A stretch of DNA of 48,482 nt from an uncultured Bacteroidales bacterium. GTDB taxonomy: Bacteria; Bacteroidota; Bacteroidia; Bacteroidales; FEN-979. Location of the stretch: positions 1-48,482 of the forward strand of contig CAIYJU010000136.1 of the NCBI GenBank assembly GCA_903926565.1, read 5' to 3'. Under the pieces are notes generated by a model, which saw only the letters and a list, made by a program, of their open reading frames with translations, had not been told where the DNA came from and did no database searches. Shown in pieces: positions 34,078-42,166 of the stretch. The position numbers and the translations under genes were made by a program. The stretch's first letter is position 1. Every line of letters starts with the position of its first letter.

Positions 34078-37000
34078 TTACTTGAACGCCTTCTCCAAAA
34101 TCCCGTCTTCGGTTAGTTTCAGCCGGTCGAAGTAAGCAGGAACAGGTTTTCCAAGAAGCTTATCCACATAAATTTTTGCAAGGTACTGGCCCAGCATGAA
34201 ACCCTGCCCGCGGAGACCAAGGAACAGCCCGAGTTCAGGGTCAATGATCATGCGGGGTTCAACGTAATAGCCGGCCCACACGGCCTGGAAACCAACGGAT
34301 GAGAGTTCCGGAATCCAGTTGGTGAATATTTCCGATGCAATCTCTATGAAATCCTGTGAGTTGATCCTGATGTTCTTATCCGCCTCCATCGGTTCAACAG
34401 CCGGGGAAGCACACCCGATGATCTGTCCTGTTTCGGCGAGCTGCTGGCCATAAACAGCCGAGAACCCCTTGTATCTCCGGCGGTCGATCAGCATCGGCAG
34501 GGGCATCCCGTCCTTTCCCATCATCGGCAACCGGCGTGTGATAAACGCCTGGTGTTTCACCGGAAAGAGTCCGGTTTCGATGTTCAGCCGGCGGGCGAAT
34601 TTCTCCCCTTCAGGTCCGAGGGCATTGATGAAGACCTCCGTCTCATATTCAATGTAATGGTGCTGATGATTCTGAACCAGGATGGTATAAAGTCCGTTCA
34701 CCCGGTTCACATCGATCAGTTTGCAATCCTCCTCAACCACACCTCCTTTGTCGATCCCCATCCGCCGGATCAGGTCGATCACGCGGCCCGGGGTGGCCTG
34801 CCAGCAGTCGCGGGTGATGAGTGCCGAGATATATCCTGAAAGATCCGGGTTGATATGCGGGGAGATCTCTTTTCTGAAATCACCCGGGTCAACCATATAG
34901 GCATCCGACCATGCCATAGATTCAACCAGCGACCGGTACATGGTGTCATCATGTGCAAAGGTGACATAGCTGATCGGCCGGTAGTCGATGTTGTGAACCT
35001 TTTGCAGTTCCTTGAAAATCTCATGGTTATGAACGGCAATATCCGACAGTTCCGGCATGGAGAAGTTCGGGCGGCCGCCGGCAATGTTGCGCCACGAGGC
35101 GCCCCGGCCGAAGTTGAGCAGCACCGGATCCATCCCTGCCTCGCCGAGGTAGCGGAAAAGCGCGCTTCCGCCAATTCCTCCACCGGCAACCACAGATTTC
35201 ACGCGGATCTTCTCCGGCTTTTGCCCATTTACGCTGGTGATCACCTTTTCGTGAAGCAGCCGGGGATAGAGTTCACCCATGGCTACCTGGTTCGAGAGCG
35301 GCCCGCGGGGGGTAGGCTCTCCCACAATGGAGATCCCGGTGCCGGAAAGGGTGGTTTTCAACCGCTTGATGCACCGTTTTCCACGGCAGGCTCCCATGCC
35401 GAGGCGGGTGGTGTGCTTGACCTCATCCACCGAGATAAACTTACGGTCGCCGATGGTTTCAAGTACCTCATCCATGGTCACATCATCGCAATGGCATACA
35501 TACATGGTCTCTTTCGTTGTCGCAGGGCTGGGTTTGAATTCCACCGGCAAAGGGTAGTTCTCCCTGACGATAAAACCGCGTATGTTCGTCAGCTCTTCGC
35601 CATGAACGGTAAGGGAAAGTATCCTGGCAATGTTGGTCTTGTTGGGTTTACGCAGGATTTTCTCAACGACGCCTTCGCCCAGTTTCCGGCCCGCATTATC
35701 GACCAGGTAACATGCCGATTTTTCAGCCACCTCGTATTCGATGGGAAGGAAGAGCCACTCCTTTTTTATATTGTATCCGAAAATTGCCAGTCCGGGGCAC
35801 TGGTAAACACAATCCATGCATCCGATGCACCGGTCGAAATCGATGACAGGCACGGTACTGGTTGACGATTTTGTGATGGCTCCGTGCGGGCATGCAAAGG
35901 CGCAGGGGTTGCAGGCGAAACCATAGAGGCAGTCGATGAGTACGAACCCCTTTTCCTTCATCCTTTCGGGCGTTGGCACGGCTGGTTCGGGAATCACCCT
36001 GACAGGGTGCTGCTGCGAATCGATGTACTCTTTCGACAAGGCAAGATATTCATCATAATTAAAATTCACACCCAACTCATGCAGCACGTCAAAAGCGGCC
36101 TGCCGTCCGCGGAGAACCGCGCTGGTGCCCTCCCCGATGCGGATGGCATCACCGGCACCAAAGCACCTCCGGCCGAAGATCTCGTTGCCCTTGATGAGCA
36201 ATTGGTCATCCTGGACCAGCCCCGTGCATATATTGATGGCATCAATTCCGTCGATGATCTTTTCTGTTCCCGGGATGGGTTTAAAATCTTTACATTCAGC
36301 GACCACGGCGCCAACGATCCCGTCATGGCTTTCATTGGGAATGGCTTTCAGCAGGATGTGTGAGGTAAGAACGGGTATTCCGAGCCGCCTTACACGGTTT
36401 GCCTGAACCGGGAACCCGCCTTCGCCCGGCATGGCCTCGAGGATGGCTTTCACATTTGCCCCGGCCTGCATGAGCTGGTAGGATGTCAGGTAGCCGATGT
36501 TCCCTGCCCCGACCGTCAGGATGTTTTTGCCCAGCAGCGTCAGCTCCTGGTTCATCATTTTTTGCACCACTGCCGCAGTAAACACCCCCGGCAGGTCGTC
36601 GTTCTCGAAAGCCGGCATGAAGGGAACCGCACCGGTAGCCGTGATGAGGTATTCGGCATCAACGTAATAGATCTCTTCAGTGCGGATGTTCTTCACGGCA
36701 ATCCGGCCCCCCTCCAGGATATCCCACACGGTAGAGTTTAAAAAGATGCCTTCGTGACTGTCGCCGGCCAGTGTTTTGGCGATGTCAAAGCCACGCATGC
36801 CGCCAAATTTCTGCTCTTTTTCAAAGAAGAAAAACTGGTGGGTCTGCATCAGAAACTGCCCGCCAATCCGGTCGTTGTTGTCGATGACAATGTTGGCAAC
36901 CCTGTGCCTGTTCAGCTCTTCCCTGGCCGCCAGTCCGGCCGGCCCGGCACCGATGATGGCAACCGTGGTTCTGTATACGTTCAGCGATTCGTCACGCTTC

Positions 37001-37311
37001 ACAGGCACGCTCACCGGGGCGTAATTGTGCGGAATTTCAATCACCTCCTTCACTCCGTCGATGTTGGTGATGCAGATGCGCTTTATCTGTCCGTCGACCA
37101 GCATTTCACAGGCGCCGCATTTGCCGATGCCGCACTCCAGGCTGCGTTCCCGGTTGCTCAGGCTGTGGCTGTGAACAGGATGGCCTGCCTGGTGAAGCGC
37201 TGCCGCAATGGTGAATCCCTGGTCGCCTGTGACCTTTTGGCCTTCAAATAAAAATGAGGACTGCTGATGGTTCTGAATATCCAGTATCGGGTGCTTCGTG
37301 ATCTTATACAT
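34078..37311 (-). CDS. Single-chain multi-cofactor amino-acid dehydrogenase (HcnABC/LhpBEF-like fusion)
   Basis: A 1077-residue oxidoreductase. Domains in order: 2Fe-2S ferredoxin-like (residues 1-100; C60, C65, C68, C80); FAD/NAD pyridine-nucleotide disulphide oxidoreductase (112-440; GAGPAGLAA at 121 and TVGAGNIGY at 267); two 4Fe-4S clusters (455-515; C461, C467, C470, C474 and C495, C498, C501, C505); BFD-like 2Fe-2S (600-655; C606, C608, C642, C647); and a DAO-type FAD amine oxidase (703-1065; AGGGIGGSALF and the final GLRGQGFMLGQYLAK). The separate subunits of HCN synthase, hydroxyproline dehydrogenase (LhpBEF) and dye-linked proline dehydrogenase carry these same modules. The enzyme should oxidise a secondary amine or D-/cyclic amino acid in the cytoplasm. 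The substrate cannot be told. It is a single gene with its own spacing. Confidence 0.87.
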   Translation of the reverse strand: MYKITKHPILDIQNHQQSSFLFEGQKVTGDQGFTIAAALHQAGHPVHSHSLSNRERSLECGIGKCGACEMLVDGQIKRICITNIDGVKEVIEIPHNYAPVSVPVKRDESLNVYRTTVAIIGAGPAGLAAREELNRHRVANIVIDNNDRIGGQFLMQTHQFFFFEKEQKFGGMRGFDIAKTLAGDSHEGIFLNSTVWDILEGGRIAVKNIRTEEIYYVDAEYLITATGAVPFMPAFENDDLPGVFTAAVVQKMMNQELTLLGKNILTVGAGNIGYLTSYQLMQAGANVKAILEAMPGEGGFPVQANRVRRLGIPVLTSHILLKAIPNESHDGIVGAVVAECKDFKPIPGTEKIIDGIDAINICTGLVQDDQLLIKGNEIFGRRCFGAGDAIRIGEGTSAVLRGRQAAFDVLHELGVNFNYDEYLALSKEYIDSQQHPVRVIPEPAVPTPERMKEKGFVLIDCLYGFACNPCAFACPHGAITKSSTSTVPVIDFDRCIGCMDCVYQCPGLAIFGYNIKKEWLFLPIEYEVAEKSACYLVDNAGRKLGEGVVEKILRKPNKTNIARILSLTVHGEELTNIRGFIVRENYPLPVEFKPSPATTKETMYVCHCDDVTMDEVLETIGDRKFISVDEVKHTTRLGMGACRGKRCIKRLKTTLSGTGISIVGEPTPRGPLSNQVAMGELYPRLLHEKVITSVNGQKPEKIRVKSVVAGGGIGGSALFRYLGEAGMDPVLLNFGRGASWRNIAGGRPNFSMPELSDIAVHNHEIFKELQKVHNIDYRPISYVTFAHDDTMYRSLVESMAWSDAYMVDPGDFRKEISPHINPDLSGYISALITRDCWQATPGRVIDLIRRMGIDKGGVVEEDCKLIDVNRVNGLYTILVQNHQHHYIEYETEVFINALGPEGEKFARRLNIETGLFPVKHQAFITRRLPMMGKDGMPLPMLIDRRRYKGFSAVYGQQLAETGQIIGCASPAVEPMEADKNIRINSQDFIEIASEIFTNWIPELSSVGFQAVWAGYYVEPRMIIDPELGLFLGLRGQGFMLGQYLAKIYVDKLLGKPVPAYFDRLKLTEDGILEKAFK
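35995..36009. repeat. Perfect 15-base palindrome CACCCTGACAGGGTG inside the oxidoreductase gene
   Basis: The sequence is complementary around its central A. It falls in the linker between the FAD/NAD domain and the 4Fe-4S domain (encoding HPVRVI on the minus strand), and differs by one base from the HPDGV units in icmF. Confidence 0.6.
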
Positions 37312-37391
37312 GGTCGGACAAGTTTTTTTAAGGCGACAAAATTACCCAATTTCTGAATTCAAAACATTGCCCTTGTTAATTATTTCACAAA

Positions 37392-38330
37392 TCACAAATT
37401 CACGTACAAACCAAGGATCAGCAATGTTTCAACCTGGATGTTTCTGCTGACCTCCTGCTCATAAAACAACCGTGTCTGGATGTTCATCTTCAACAATTTA
37501 CTGAGCCGGATCCCGACCAGGTTCTTCAGTGCCACATCTGCCGGCTTGCGGTAATTTTTAAATATCAGCAGATCACAGTTCCAGTGAATGCGTTTCAGGA
37601 GATCCCTGTCAACCAGCAGGTGCAGGCTGATCCCGTATTCGAAAGCAAAACCCTTTTCTTCCGTAACACCATAAATATCAGGAGCATTCTGCCGGCCGAA
37701 GACCTTCCTGTTCCGGATCCAGGTGAACCTGGCTGCAGATAATCCCAAACTGAGCGTTCCCACCCTGGGCGTATTCAATCCGAATCCTGTTGAAAAGGTC
37801 GCTATAAAAGGTGTCATGAACGATGCGCACAGCTTCTTCAGAAGTCTCCCGGCCGAATCAACATTATAAAGATATGAATCCAGCAGCGGGGTGGTCATGC
37901 TGGAATAAAAAAAGAACGAGATGGTTTTTCTAATCCTCAGTTCCAGCCTTGTGTTGAGGGTGTTTTCATCGGGATGAAACTGTGATATGCTATCGGCCAG
38001 GTAGCGGAGACCCAGTTCGTGGATGAACGTGTTGCTGAATTTCACATACCTGTCGTTGGTGCACTGTACCTGGTACTTCAAATGATGCAGGATGGAAACA
38101 AGATTCACATCACTGCCCTGCTTCCAGTTTAAAAAATGGAGGGCCGAGCAGGAGAGAGAATACTCCAGGTCGTGAACCATTCGAAATGCCACCCTTGACA
38201 AACCGGAATCGGCGGGATTCCCCAGTCCGGATAAATCCAGGGTATCCTTCAGGCTCTGTCCGATGCCGTTTATGAACAGTAAACCGGCAAACAGCAAAAC
38301 CAATTCGCTTCTCTTCGGTGAAACCAACAC
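37392..38330 (-). CDS. Probable outer-membrane beta-barrel protein (DUF3078-like)
   Basis: A 312-residue protein with a hydrophobic signal segment (LVLLFAGLLFINGIGQS). The rest alternates short hydrophobic strands and turns (LEYSLSCSALHFLNWKQGSDVNLVSILHHLKYQV, FSTGFGLNTPRVGTLSLGLSAARFTWIRN, NIQVETLLILGLYVNL). FLNWKQGSDVN is a block of the DUF3078 family as I recall it. It is likely an outer-membrane barrel of unknown function. No ATG precedes the signal segment, so translation must begin at GTG 38330 or at the TTG next to it. It lies 57 bases downstream of another envelope lipoprotein gene on the same strand. Confidence 0.6.
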   Translation of the reverse strand: MLVSPKRSELVLLFAGLLFINGIGQSLKDTLDLSGLGNPADSGLSRVAFRMVHDLEYSLSCSALHFLNWKQGSDVNLVSILHHLKYQVQCTNDRYVKFSNTFIHELGLRYLADSISQFHPDENTLNTRLELRIRKTISFFFYSSMTTPLLDSYLYNVDSAGRLLKKLCASFMTPFIATFSTGFGLNTPRVGTLSLGLSAARFTWIRNRKVFGRQNAPDIYGVTEEKGFAFEYGISLHLLVDRDLLKRIHWNCDLLIFKNYRKPADVALKNLVGIRLSKLLKMNIQTRLFYEQEVSRNIQVETLLILGLYVNL

Positions 38331-38387
38331 AGATATTTTGTTTGAAAAGTTTATTTGGCATGGCTGCTTTGCTCAGGAAATAATGAT

Positions 38388-38993
38388 CTATCTGATCTCC
38401 AGCTTCTGGTTTTTCGTCAGGTTCCAGCGCTCCTGCATGTCCATGTTAATCCAGACAAGCCGGATGCGGGCGCCAGGATTCTGTGCAACCGCCTCCGACA
38501 ACTCAAAGAGCCTTGCGTTGTACGTCCCCAGAAACAGTGCCCAGGTTACAATCACCGTGAAATCAGGATCTTTTACAAAGGAAACCTGGCTGATTTCCGG
38601 TCCAAATGGCTCAATTTGATCGAGTAACCCGGCCAGTGACGGGCCCGGGCTTTTCGGGTAAGCAGAATCTTTATTCAGCGATTTGACAACCTCAAATCCC
38701 GACCACTGGCACTTCGACGGATCGCTTTGCAGCAGCGAACCTTGCCGGTCGAAGATCATATTGCTGAACAAATGCTTTTTAAACACAGAATCCCTCATCC
38801 TGTGAAAGTAGGCCGAGGAGTCTGTAAAAACAAACTGGCACGTGTCGGGATATTTGTGCTTTTTCAAAAAGGCATGCAGCTTTTCAGGGGTTTGTTCCCT
38901 GGGGTTCGTGATGCCGTATTTCCATTTTACGATGGTTACGCAACCGCTGAAGATCAACAAAAACAGGGGCACGATGATGTATTTCGATTTCAT
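38388..38993 (-). CDS. Hypothetical lipoprotein with thioredoxin-like C-terminal half
   Basis: A 201-residue lipoprotein starting at the ATG at 38993 (MKSKYIIVPLFLLIFSGCVTI), lipobox Cys18. The later part (PDFTVIVTWALFLGTYNARLFELSEAVAQNPGARIRLVWINMDMQERW) has the strand-helix order of a thioredoxin fold, but has no CxxC, so redox activity is unlikely. An N-terminal block, NPREQTPEKLHAFLKKHKYP, recurs in small Bacteroidetes lipoproteins. Function unknown. It probably shares a transcript with the barrel protein downstream. Confidence 0.7.
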   Translation of the reverse strand: MKSKYIIVPLFLLIFSGCVTIVKWKYGITNPREQTPEKLHAFLKKHKYPDTCQFVFTDSSAYFHRMRDSVFKKHLFSNMIFDRQGSLLQSDPSKCQWSGFEVVKSLNKDSAYPKSPGPSLAGLLDQIEPFGPEISQVSFVKDPDFTVIVTWALFLGTYNARLFELSEAVAQNPGARIRLVWINMDMQERWNLTKNQKLEIR

Positions 38994-39039
38994 TTTACTC
39001 TTCTTTAAATAATGGGTTTTTAGAAACAATTTTTACCGC

Positions 39040-39130
39040 GAAGACGCAATACCCCTCCCCCGGCTCCCCAAAGAGGGAGGGGAGCTCCCCCTTCTCTTTT
39101 TTGGGGAAGGGGGCTGGGGGGAGGGGGTTA
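39040..39130. repeat. C/G-tract hairpin repeat
   Basis: A run CCCCTCCCCCGGCTCCCC is followed about 50 bases later by GGGGAAGGGGGCTGGGGGGAGGGGG. The two can pair, and the G-rich side could also form a four-stranded structure. It lies between two genes of the same strand, right after the stop of the small exported protein. Confidence 0.75.
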
Positions 39131-39141
39131 AAAAGTCCCGG

Positions 39142-39600
39142 TTATCTGAATATAATTGTCATCTGATCACCGTTTGTGTTTACCGGGTAGGCTCCTGTTG
39201 GTACAACATAACCGGCATCGATACCAAGCCTGGAGAGAACCGCCGGATCAAAGGTGATGGGGCCGTCGATGTTGAATTTTCCTTCCGAAAAATATCTCAT
39301 GAAGGTCTCTTTGGTCATTCCCTTCCCCCTGGAGACAGTCGCCTGGATAATCTTATCTTTTACCAGGACGATATCTGCCGTAATTTCACCTGCCCCTGGC
39401 TCCATGCCATCGAGCCAGATATGGCAGCACCCTCCCTTCTCCCTGGGAATACACGATTTGGAGGGGCCGTCCCAATATGCTTTTGCAGAAAAAACCACAT
39501 GGACGGGCAGTTTCATAACGGCGTGGGAGGTCGCTGAAAAAACGCCGGTGGTGAATACCAGGCTTAACAATAGCGCAATGCTTTTAAAGGTTGTTTTCAT
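39142..39600 (-). CDS. Exported hypothetical protein
   Basis: A 152-residue protein with a signal peptide (MKTTFKSIALLLSLVFTTGVFSATSHA). The mature part is beta-rich and has three cysteines in one short stretch (KSCIPREKGGCCHIWLD), which suggests disulphides or metal binding outside the cytoplasm. The C-terminal ends YPVNTNGDQMTIIFR. No family was recognised. It is a single gene, separated from the next minus-strand gene by the C/G-tract hairpin. Confidence 0.65.
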   Translation of the reverse strand: MKTTFKSIALLLSLVFTTGVFSATSHAVMKLPVHVVFSAKAYWDGPSKSCIPREKGGCCHIWLDGMEPGAGEITADIVLVKDKIIQATVSRGKGMTKETFMRYFSEGKFNIDGPITFDPAVLSRLGIDAGYVVPTGAYPVNTNGDQMTIIFR

Positions 39601-39765
39601 GATTTCTGATCTTTATGGGTTTTCCGGCCGGATTTACCGGCGGCCGGAACCGGTTTGCCACGATGTTTTGGAAGTGCAGCCCCTACCTGAAAAAAAGCCG
39701 GTCCCCGGACTTTTATTCCTGATTCAAATCAGTCCATCACGTTTCCCTCCTTTGTGTTTTTACTA

Positions 39766-39803
39766 TTTTCCTGCTTAATCAGGGAAAGTGGCAAAAGGTG
39801 ATA
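39766..39803 (-). repeat. Copy 4 of the CACCTTTTG-N9-CTGATTAAGCAGG motif
   Basis: On the minus strand: CACCTTTTG, nine bases (CCACTTTCC), CTGATTAAGCAGGAAAA. This copy and copy 1 (5421-5460) also share flanking similarity on the plus strand beyond the motif (TACA, AAACG, then a T-run). Confidence 0.8.
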
Positions 39804-39879
39804 CAGTGAAACGTACTTTTTTTCATTAAGGCATTAAAAAAAATCTAATCAGATATAAATCATTATTTTACACTTTTTG

Positions 39880-39914
39880 TTTGGAAATTATCCGGAAAAT
39901 TTTTACTATCTTTG
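39880..39914 (+). promoter_or_regulatory. Promoter of the GT5-like gene
   Basis: TATCTTTG (39907-39914) matches the -7 consensus TAnnTTTG; a TTTG at 39880-39883 may be the -33 element with a 23-base spacer. The start codon at 39954 is about 35 bases past the likely transcription start. Confidence 0.55.
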
Positions 39915-39953
39915 CAGGGAATTTCAAATAGGGACATAATCGAGAGGAAAAAC

Positions 39954-40781
39954 ATGGAAAAAGCGAAAGTTTTGTTTGTTGCGCAGGAGATTACACCATA
40001 TCTGAGAGAAAGTCCGATGGGAACCATCGGCCGTTACCTTCCTCAGGGAATTCAGGAAAAAGGCAGGGAGATCAGAACTTTCATGCCACGTTATGGCAGC
40101 ATCAATGAGCGAAGAAACCAGCTTCATGAGGTGATCCGCTTATCAGGCATGAACCTGATCATTGATGATACCGACCATCCGCTGATCATCAAGGTGGCTT
40201 CGATACAGCAGGCACGCATGCAGATCTATTTCATTGACAATGAGGATTATTTCCAGCGGAAATACACCCTGCATGATAAAAACAACAAATTCTTTTCAGA
40301 CAATGATGAACGGGCCATCTTCTTCTCACGCGGGGTGCTCGAAACGGTAAAAAAACTGGGATGGGGCCCGGATGTGGTTCATTGTCACGGGTGGATGACC
40401 AGCCTTCTGCCCCTGTACATTAAAAAGGCATATTGTGACAATCCCCTGTTCAGCGATACCAAAGTCATCTATTCCATTTATGATGATGATTTTGAAGAAC
40501 TGATGCACAAAGACTTTGCAGCAAAAATCAAGCTTGAAGGAATCACTTCCAAGGATCTTAAACACTATAAAACGCCAAACTACGTTAGTGTGATAAAGGC
40601 GGCGATCGATTTTTCAGATGGCGTGATCATCGGATCACCTAAAATCAACCCTGAACTGGTCAGCTATCTGAAGGAAATTGACAAACCCTGCCTTGAATAT
40701 CAACCCATGGATCGTTACGTGGATGCTTACAACGACTTCTATGAAGAGGTCATTGTGAACGACCCGGTAACCGTGGACTAA
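39954..40781 (+). CDS. Glycogen/starch synthase-like GT5 N-terminal-domain protein
   Basis: A 275-residue protein beginning KAKVLFVAQEITPYLRESPMGTIGRYLPQGIQEKGREIRTFMPRYGSINERRNQ, which is the ADP-glucose-side domain of GT5 starch synthases; VVHCHGWMTSLLPLYIKKAY is the second conserved block. The C-terminal catalytic Rossmann domain of a full glycogen synthase (about 480 residues) is missing. Solo proteins like this precede DUF4270 and glmS in many Bacteroidales, so the short form is normal for the family and is not a broken glgA. Whether it is catalytic is unknown. It starts an operon-like run with DUF4270 and glmS. Confidence 0.85.
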   Translation: MEKAKVLFVAQEITPYLRESPMGTIGRYLPQGIQEKGREIRTFMPRYGSINERRNQLHEVIRLSGMNLIIDDTDHPLIIKVASIQQARMQIYFIDNEDYFQRKYTLHDKNNKFFSDNDERAIFFSRGVLETVKKLGWGPDVVHCHGWMTSLLPLYIKKAYCDNPLFSDTKVIYSIYDDDFEELMHKDFAAKIKLEGITSKDLKHYKTPNYVSVIKAAIDFSDGVIIGSPKINPELVSYLKEIDKPCLEYQPMDRYVDAYNDFYEEVIVNDPVTVD

Positions 40782-40794
40782 ACGCAACCTTTTG

Positions 40795-42156
40795 ATGAAC
40801 CATTACCAGTCAAAACTACCCGCCGCACTCGTAATTGGCATGCTGCTGATTATTGTACTGTTTTCCTGCAAAAAAGACCCCTATCAAATCGGATATGACC
40901 TTCTTCCGCCTTCAGATACGCTGAATGTAAAAACCACCGACACCTGCACCGTCGAAGCATTTTCGATGAGGGTTGATTCGTCGAGGACCGACAAAACATC
41001 CTCGCTTGTGATCGGGTCAATGAATGATCCCTGGTTCGGCAAGACGAATACCGGTTTTTATTCCCAGGTCAGGCTTATTGCCGAAGGGGTTGATTTCGGA
41101 AAAAACCCTGTCCTCGACTCCCTGGTACTCACCTTGTTCTATAGCGGGGTATACGGTGACACCACCTATACCAGGCAGAACGTGAAAGTATATGAAATCA
41201 GCCAGGATCTCAACTACGACAGCACCTATTTTTCAAATCAGCGCGTGGCTACCTATCCCACTTTACTTGCCGACCAGGATTTCACGCCGCACCCCAAAGA
41301 CAGCGTGAAAGTCTATAAGGATAAAGTGGCGCCGCACCTTCGCATCAACCTGAGCAAACAGACAAACTACCTGGGCAGAAAAATCCTGGAGGCGCCGGCA
41401 GATGTGCTGGCCTCCAACGCCTCCTTCATCAAATTTGTCAAGGGACTTTATGTTACAACAACCTCCAACAACAACCCCGGGGCGCTTCTTAATTTTTCTG
41501 TCGCCAACGGGATATCCAAACTGGTGGTTTATTATCACAATGGCGACGACCCCCAAAACGATTCACTCCATTTTAACCTGGTGCTGAACGAGAAATGCGC
41601 CCGTTTTGTAAATATTGACCACAACGGCTACCTCGATGCCAGCCAGGATCTCAAGCAGCAGATACTCAACCATGACTCTTTGCAGGGGGCGAACAAATTA
41701 TTCCTGCAAGGGTTGGGCGGGGTAAAGATCAAATTAAAATTTCCATTCATCAAGGACCTGGAGAAAGGGAAGATCATTGCCATCAATGATGCCGTGCTTC
41801 AGCTGAAGAACATGGAAACATCATCCACCTTCGGCCCGCCTGTGGCACTGACCATGATACGGCAGGACAGTGCCGGAAGAATCGGGTATATGGTAGATGA
41901 AAATGAAGGTTCCGCCTATTTCGGTGGCACCTATGACGTGGCAAGCCACTCCTACTTTTTCAGGCTTACCCAGCACATGCAGAATATTTTGCAAAATTCT
42001 TATACGAATCATTTTGAGGTTTACATCATGGTGAATACCCCTGTAATCAGTTCTGTTATTCCCAACAGAATAATGCTTTATGGGACAAAACCACTGGTTC
42101 CTGGTGACCCGAAGAATCCATTCCAACTGAAAATGACCTATACAGTTTTAAATTAA
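40795..42156 (+). CDS. DUF4270 family lipoprotein
   Basis: A 453-residue lipoprotein with lipobox Cys25 (LLIIVLFSCKKDPYQIGYDLLPPSDTL). The N-terminal KKDPYQIGYDLLPPSD and the beta-rich body with VYEISQDLNYDSTYFSN are the family pattern. DUF4270 proteins are widespread in Bacteroidetes and of unknown function, probably on the outer membrane. It begins 13 bases after the GT5-like gene and ends 10 bases before glmS. The start is the ATG at 40795; the TTG at 40792 is rejected. Confidence 0.87.
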   Translation: MNHYQSKLPAALVIGMLLIIVLFSCKKDPYQIGYDLLPPSDTLNVKTTDTCTVEAFSMRVDSSRTDKTSSLVIGSMNDPWFGKTNTGFYSQVRLIAEGVDFGKNPVLDSLVLTLFYSGVYGDTTYTRQNVKVYEISQDLNYDSTYFSNQRVATYPTLLADQDFTPHPKDSVKVYKDKVAPHLRINLSKQTNYLGRKILEAPADVLASNASFIKFVKGLYVTTTSNNNPGALLNFSVANGISKLVVYYHNGDDPQNDSLHFNLVLNEKCARFVNIDHNGYLDASQDLKQQILNHDSLQGANKLFLQGLGGVKIKLKFPFIKDLEKGKIIAINDAVLQLKNMETSSTFGPPVALTMIRQDSAGRIGYMVDENEGSAYFGGTYDVASHSYFFRLTQHMQNILQNSYTNHFEVYIMVNTPVISSVIPNRIMLYGTKPLVPGDPKNPFQLKMTYTVLN

Positions 42157-42166
42157 AACAAAAACT

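Larger units (their letters stand above)
39601..39953. other. Intergenic region between divergent genes
   Basis: No gene is supported. It holds motif copy 4 (39766-39803), and the promoter of the GT5-like gene (39880-39914). The rest is AT-rich, with no clear structure. Confidence 0.7.

Noticed and set aside
39954..40781. Truncated glycogen synthase pseudogene
   Set aside because: The short form has normal ends, a promoter and conserved neighbours, so it is a family in its own right.
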